DNA of 64,000 nt from positions 62,001 to 126,000 of the forward strand of contig JAJFLQ010000011.1 in NCBI GenBank assembly GCA_021772615.1, read 5' to 3'. The stretch comes from Verrucomicrobiota bacterium. Its GTDB lineage: Bacteria > Verrucomicrobiota > Lentisphaeria > JABSQK01 > JAJFLO01. Position numbers and translations under genes: made by a program. The notes beneath the pieces were generated by a model that was given only the letters and a program-made list of their open reading frames with translations, was not told the DNA's origin and did not search any database. Positions 63,801 through 64,000 of the stretch are shown piece after piece. The first letter of the stretch is position 1. Each line of letters starts with the position of its first letter.

Positions 63801-64000
63801 CACCCGTTCTTCGTCCAAACGTTCCTTCTGATGATCGAAACGCAGTGCCAACGTATCGACGATACGGTCCAGCGATGCCCGCGGATTCGCCGCATAAGTG
63901 AGGAGCGCCTGCCGGTTTCGAATCTCGTCGACGCGCCTAGTATACCCGTGCCGCTTGATCCAGAGTGCAAGCGTGTCGGAAAGCGCCCGGGTATCTCCTG
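57846..64000 (-). CDS. Giant protein of unknown family, 5' end outside the window
   Basis: The frame is open to the window edge, with at least 2050 residues. The visible N-terminal ~350 residues are helical. Then come a series of beta-sandwich-like segments (ANLRVDF..., PGVYVIDFIGNGRS, AEIWLDGHLFAADD, PVSLAASRVFELNG) that in rhythm recall macroglobulin-type domains, then a helical block (~1150-1290) with an Ala/Met/Lys/Arg-rich stretch, then alternating repeat-like helices (DLLVVDPVERHHYQHREYW) and a final beta domain ending in PPKL. No thioester motif of alpha-2-macroglobulins and no catalytic motif was found. A cell-surface or periplasmic scaffold is possible, but the function is unknown. 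Confidence 0.6.
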   Translation of the reverse strand, partial: GDTRALSDTLALWIKRHGYTRRVDEIRNRQALLTYAANPRASLDRIVDTLALRFDHQKERLDEERVLPTALDASRISRERLTAEALSAYPESLNGFEDSALEFLSRESLSTERLRDLLRRLRRPDIPGLPGMVVKDLNNRHSGGFGSHAIHAQMLISQLDECLRLMPELLNHQQFIHAYLTKLQPDNDVNRQQDAAAERAYLERLWAFVDRLPSAQNSLKANILYRRLTFDEQQGELDHERFIRYLKLPRTVGYLNHDFFNRTMRNEARANLRVDFTHIIGYPPVIADEPLVRRCLQHFLNDARSPRAFADYLRQDYLDQLFAETKIVSGDSDVERWASMLSPEQFQSLKERIDLDFLPTNMSIFAAEAPVEVGLAIKNVSTLIVKTYVINSFGYYREHAQELSTGINLDGLVANHERIVEYKYGPLRRHVETFSFPELDAPGVYVIDFIGNGRSSRALIRKGRLTYLERIGAAGHVFTVLDGAGAIVDDAEIWLDGHLFAADDSDEIVIPFSTNPGTAQIILRSGNAAALHAFTHQAESYDLRTAFLVDREALQSGRNATVAVRPMLLMAGIPVDLSLLSDVTLVVESTDLQGVSTTTSVPDFEVFGDRESTWEFRTPERLQRLRATLTATVAPVTQGEPVSLAASRVFELNGIDRTSATAALFLARAGDRWSVQMLGKNGEPKSRRPVDFDLKHREFRQLVHVTLQTDELGRIELGNLKDITRVQARTADGAAWSWTPGDAAYVWPEVIHGDAGEAVRVPVFDPAFANSDSISILERRGESYVRDVRDAVTFSDGFLVIKGLEPGDYDLFLKPDQTSIRIRLTAGKAIRSWRVSRDRMLETRHTAPLHIVDVGVNSNADAVLVQLANATPQTRVHVIASRFVPDYDTFSGMALPPSSELKSSRINMAESRYVSGRNIGDEYRYVLERKYTQSFPGNMLTRPSLLLNPWRLRDTDTGVALAQAGDDWADMAESPLMASRSALNQRQNGGGALAAETSYATMDFLPTPSVVILNQRPDNAGRVRVSRDLLGTRRHVHVLAVDAMSTVYRQIALDAVEQGRRDRRLKRPLPAAKHFLQEDAITTVKSGGRFVVDDITSTTLEMYDSLAAVYALFKTLSGNDTLTEFGFILDWPKLDAAAKRAAYSEHACHELNVFLYHKDPEFFEAVVQPYLKNKLDPTYLDHWLLGDDLSRYLEPWEFNRLNCVEQILLAQRKTDRAAAIRRELSDRFDLLVPDPELQRRLFNTALRGRGLDTADRLGYRQAAAEEVMKQEAMKKAKASSQRHSDFKEHDERLSGRLARESEAMPMAVLADMAVAADARTEAAMIGGQAAGKALAMDDDRRRMKNSKRDLARRREQRVFFRKADTTQEWVENNYYNLPIEQQTAALITINAFWKDYADKQDGGLFLSRHVAAASGNFAEMMLALAVLDLPFYGGEHETTYDDARMSLGAAGNAIVFHREVRETAAVESSRPVLLSQNFFALDDRYRYEGNERFDKFVSDEFVIDRVYGCQVVLTNPTSARRALDVLMQIPGGAIPVSDSEYTRSRNVVLEPYSTRTFEVYMYFPEPGDFTHFPVHVAENQHLVAFAAPTPVHVVADPTKVDTESWAYISQHADSAAVLQFIADSNIHRIDLGKIAFRMRDRDFFGKVIACLEERLAYDHTLWSYGLYHNDVAVIQNYLKYSPFADQCGLAIDTDLLVVDPVERHHYQHREYWPLINARTYQLGADRKILNNQFHEQYHAFLETLRYRPALTDIDLINAGLYLLLQDRVRDALNVYARTAVPAGIHTRIQYDYLAAYLAFYQSKPGEARTIASRYADHPVDRWRRRFTDIIGHAEEITGASAAVADPGNRDQQHSVLADTEPVLDFGIVDRMLTLNYRNLERCRLQFYPMDIELLFSENPFAHELSGQFTVIQPHSSLDIELPVGETAVRRPLPEAYHGQNVMVEVAAAGHSRFQTYTPHTMTVQIIENYGHLLLTTDKTDQRLAQAYVKVYARMKDGRELFYKDGYTDLRGRFDYASLSTNELEQVERFAILINSDRNGAVIRTAAPPKL

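Noticed and set aside
1..64000. tRNA or rRNA genes
   Set aside because: No cloverleaf or rRNA-like segment was noticed by eye in the intergenic regions, though a covariance search could not be run.

Overview
The window is a bacterial chromosome segment of moderate to high GC. It is mostly single-copy genes mixed with dispersed repeats and many short gene remnants. Large secreted proteins with LVIVD, TolB-like and calcium-binding repeats, a pseudopilin with an LPALN-type stalk, and a DUF3095 gene suggest the PVC superphylum (Verrucomicrobiota, Kiritimatiellota or Lentisphaerota). This is inference: there is no rRNA or other phylogenetic marker. Heme A synthase suggests a respiring organism with an a-type cytochrome oxidase.

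Layout. 1-9.7 kb: end of a surface protein, a 168-bp MITE-like element, an FHA protein, three unknown small genes, a hybrid histidine kinase and a truncated LVIVD protein. 9.6-11.8 kb: a decayed DUF2339/peptidase pair, each with an apparent internal deletion. 12.3-17 kb: tail-specific protease with heme A synthase, an SDR oxidoreductase, a STAS protein and a PhzF remnant. 18-25.4 kb: three secreted proteins, including a 1.8-k-residue subtilase. 25.8-32.2 kb: a MacAB-TolC-like export operon whose adaptor carries a GAF domain. 32.6-40 kb: SGNH-like protein, DUF3095 protein, pseudopilin and a LemA/TPM operon.

40.8-53.2 kb, all on the minus strand, is the centre of interest: a diversity-generating retroelement (DGR) embedded in what looks like one conflict or immune operon. 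In transcription order it holds a SLOG-SLATT-like membrane protein, a variable FGE-fold protein (VP2), a DGR HRDC accessory gene split by a repeat-rich GxxExxY element, a DGR reverse transcriptase with the template repeat (TR) inside its 3' coding end, a second variable FGE-fold protein (VP1), an LRR-Roc-COR-TIR protein and a ClpX-like unfoldase that keeps the IGF loop used for ClpP docking. TR and VR1 are both 121 bp; 14 of their 18 differences fall on template adenines. VR2 is 122 bp; 16 of its 20 substitutions fall on adenines and one inserted base breaks the VP2 frame. The natural reading is a hypervariable recognition module (VP1/VP2) tied to NLR-like signalling (Roc-COR-TIR) and to membrane and proteolytic effectors. 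A Schlafen AlbA_2 ATPase and a PHP-SMC ATPase resembling the Ppl defence protein follow at 53.5-57.5 kb, extending the defence island. A giant protein of unknown family runs off the right end.

Several frameshifts and truncations (DUF2339, peptidase, PhzF, VP2, HRDC) could be true decay or assembly errors; read-level checks would decide.
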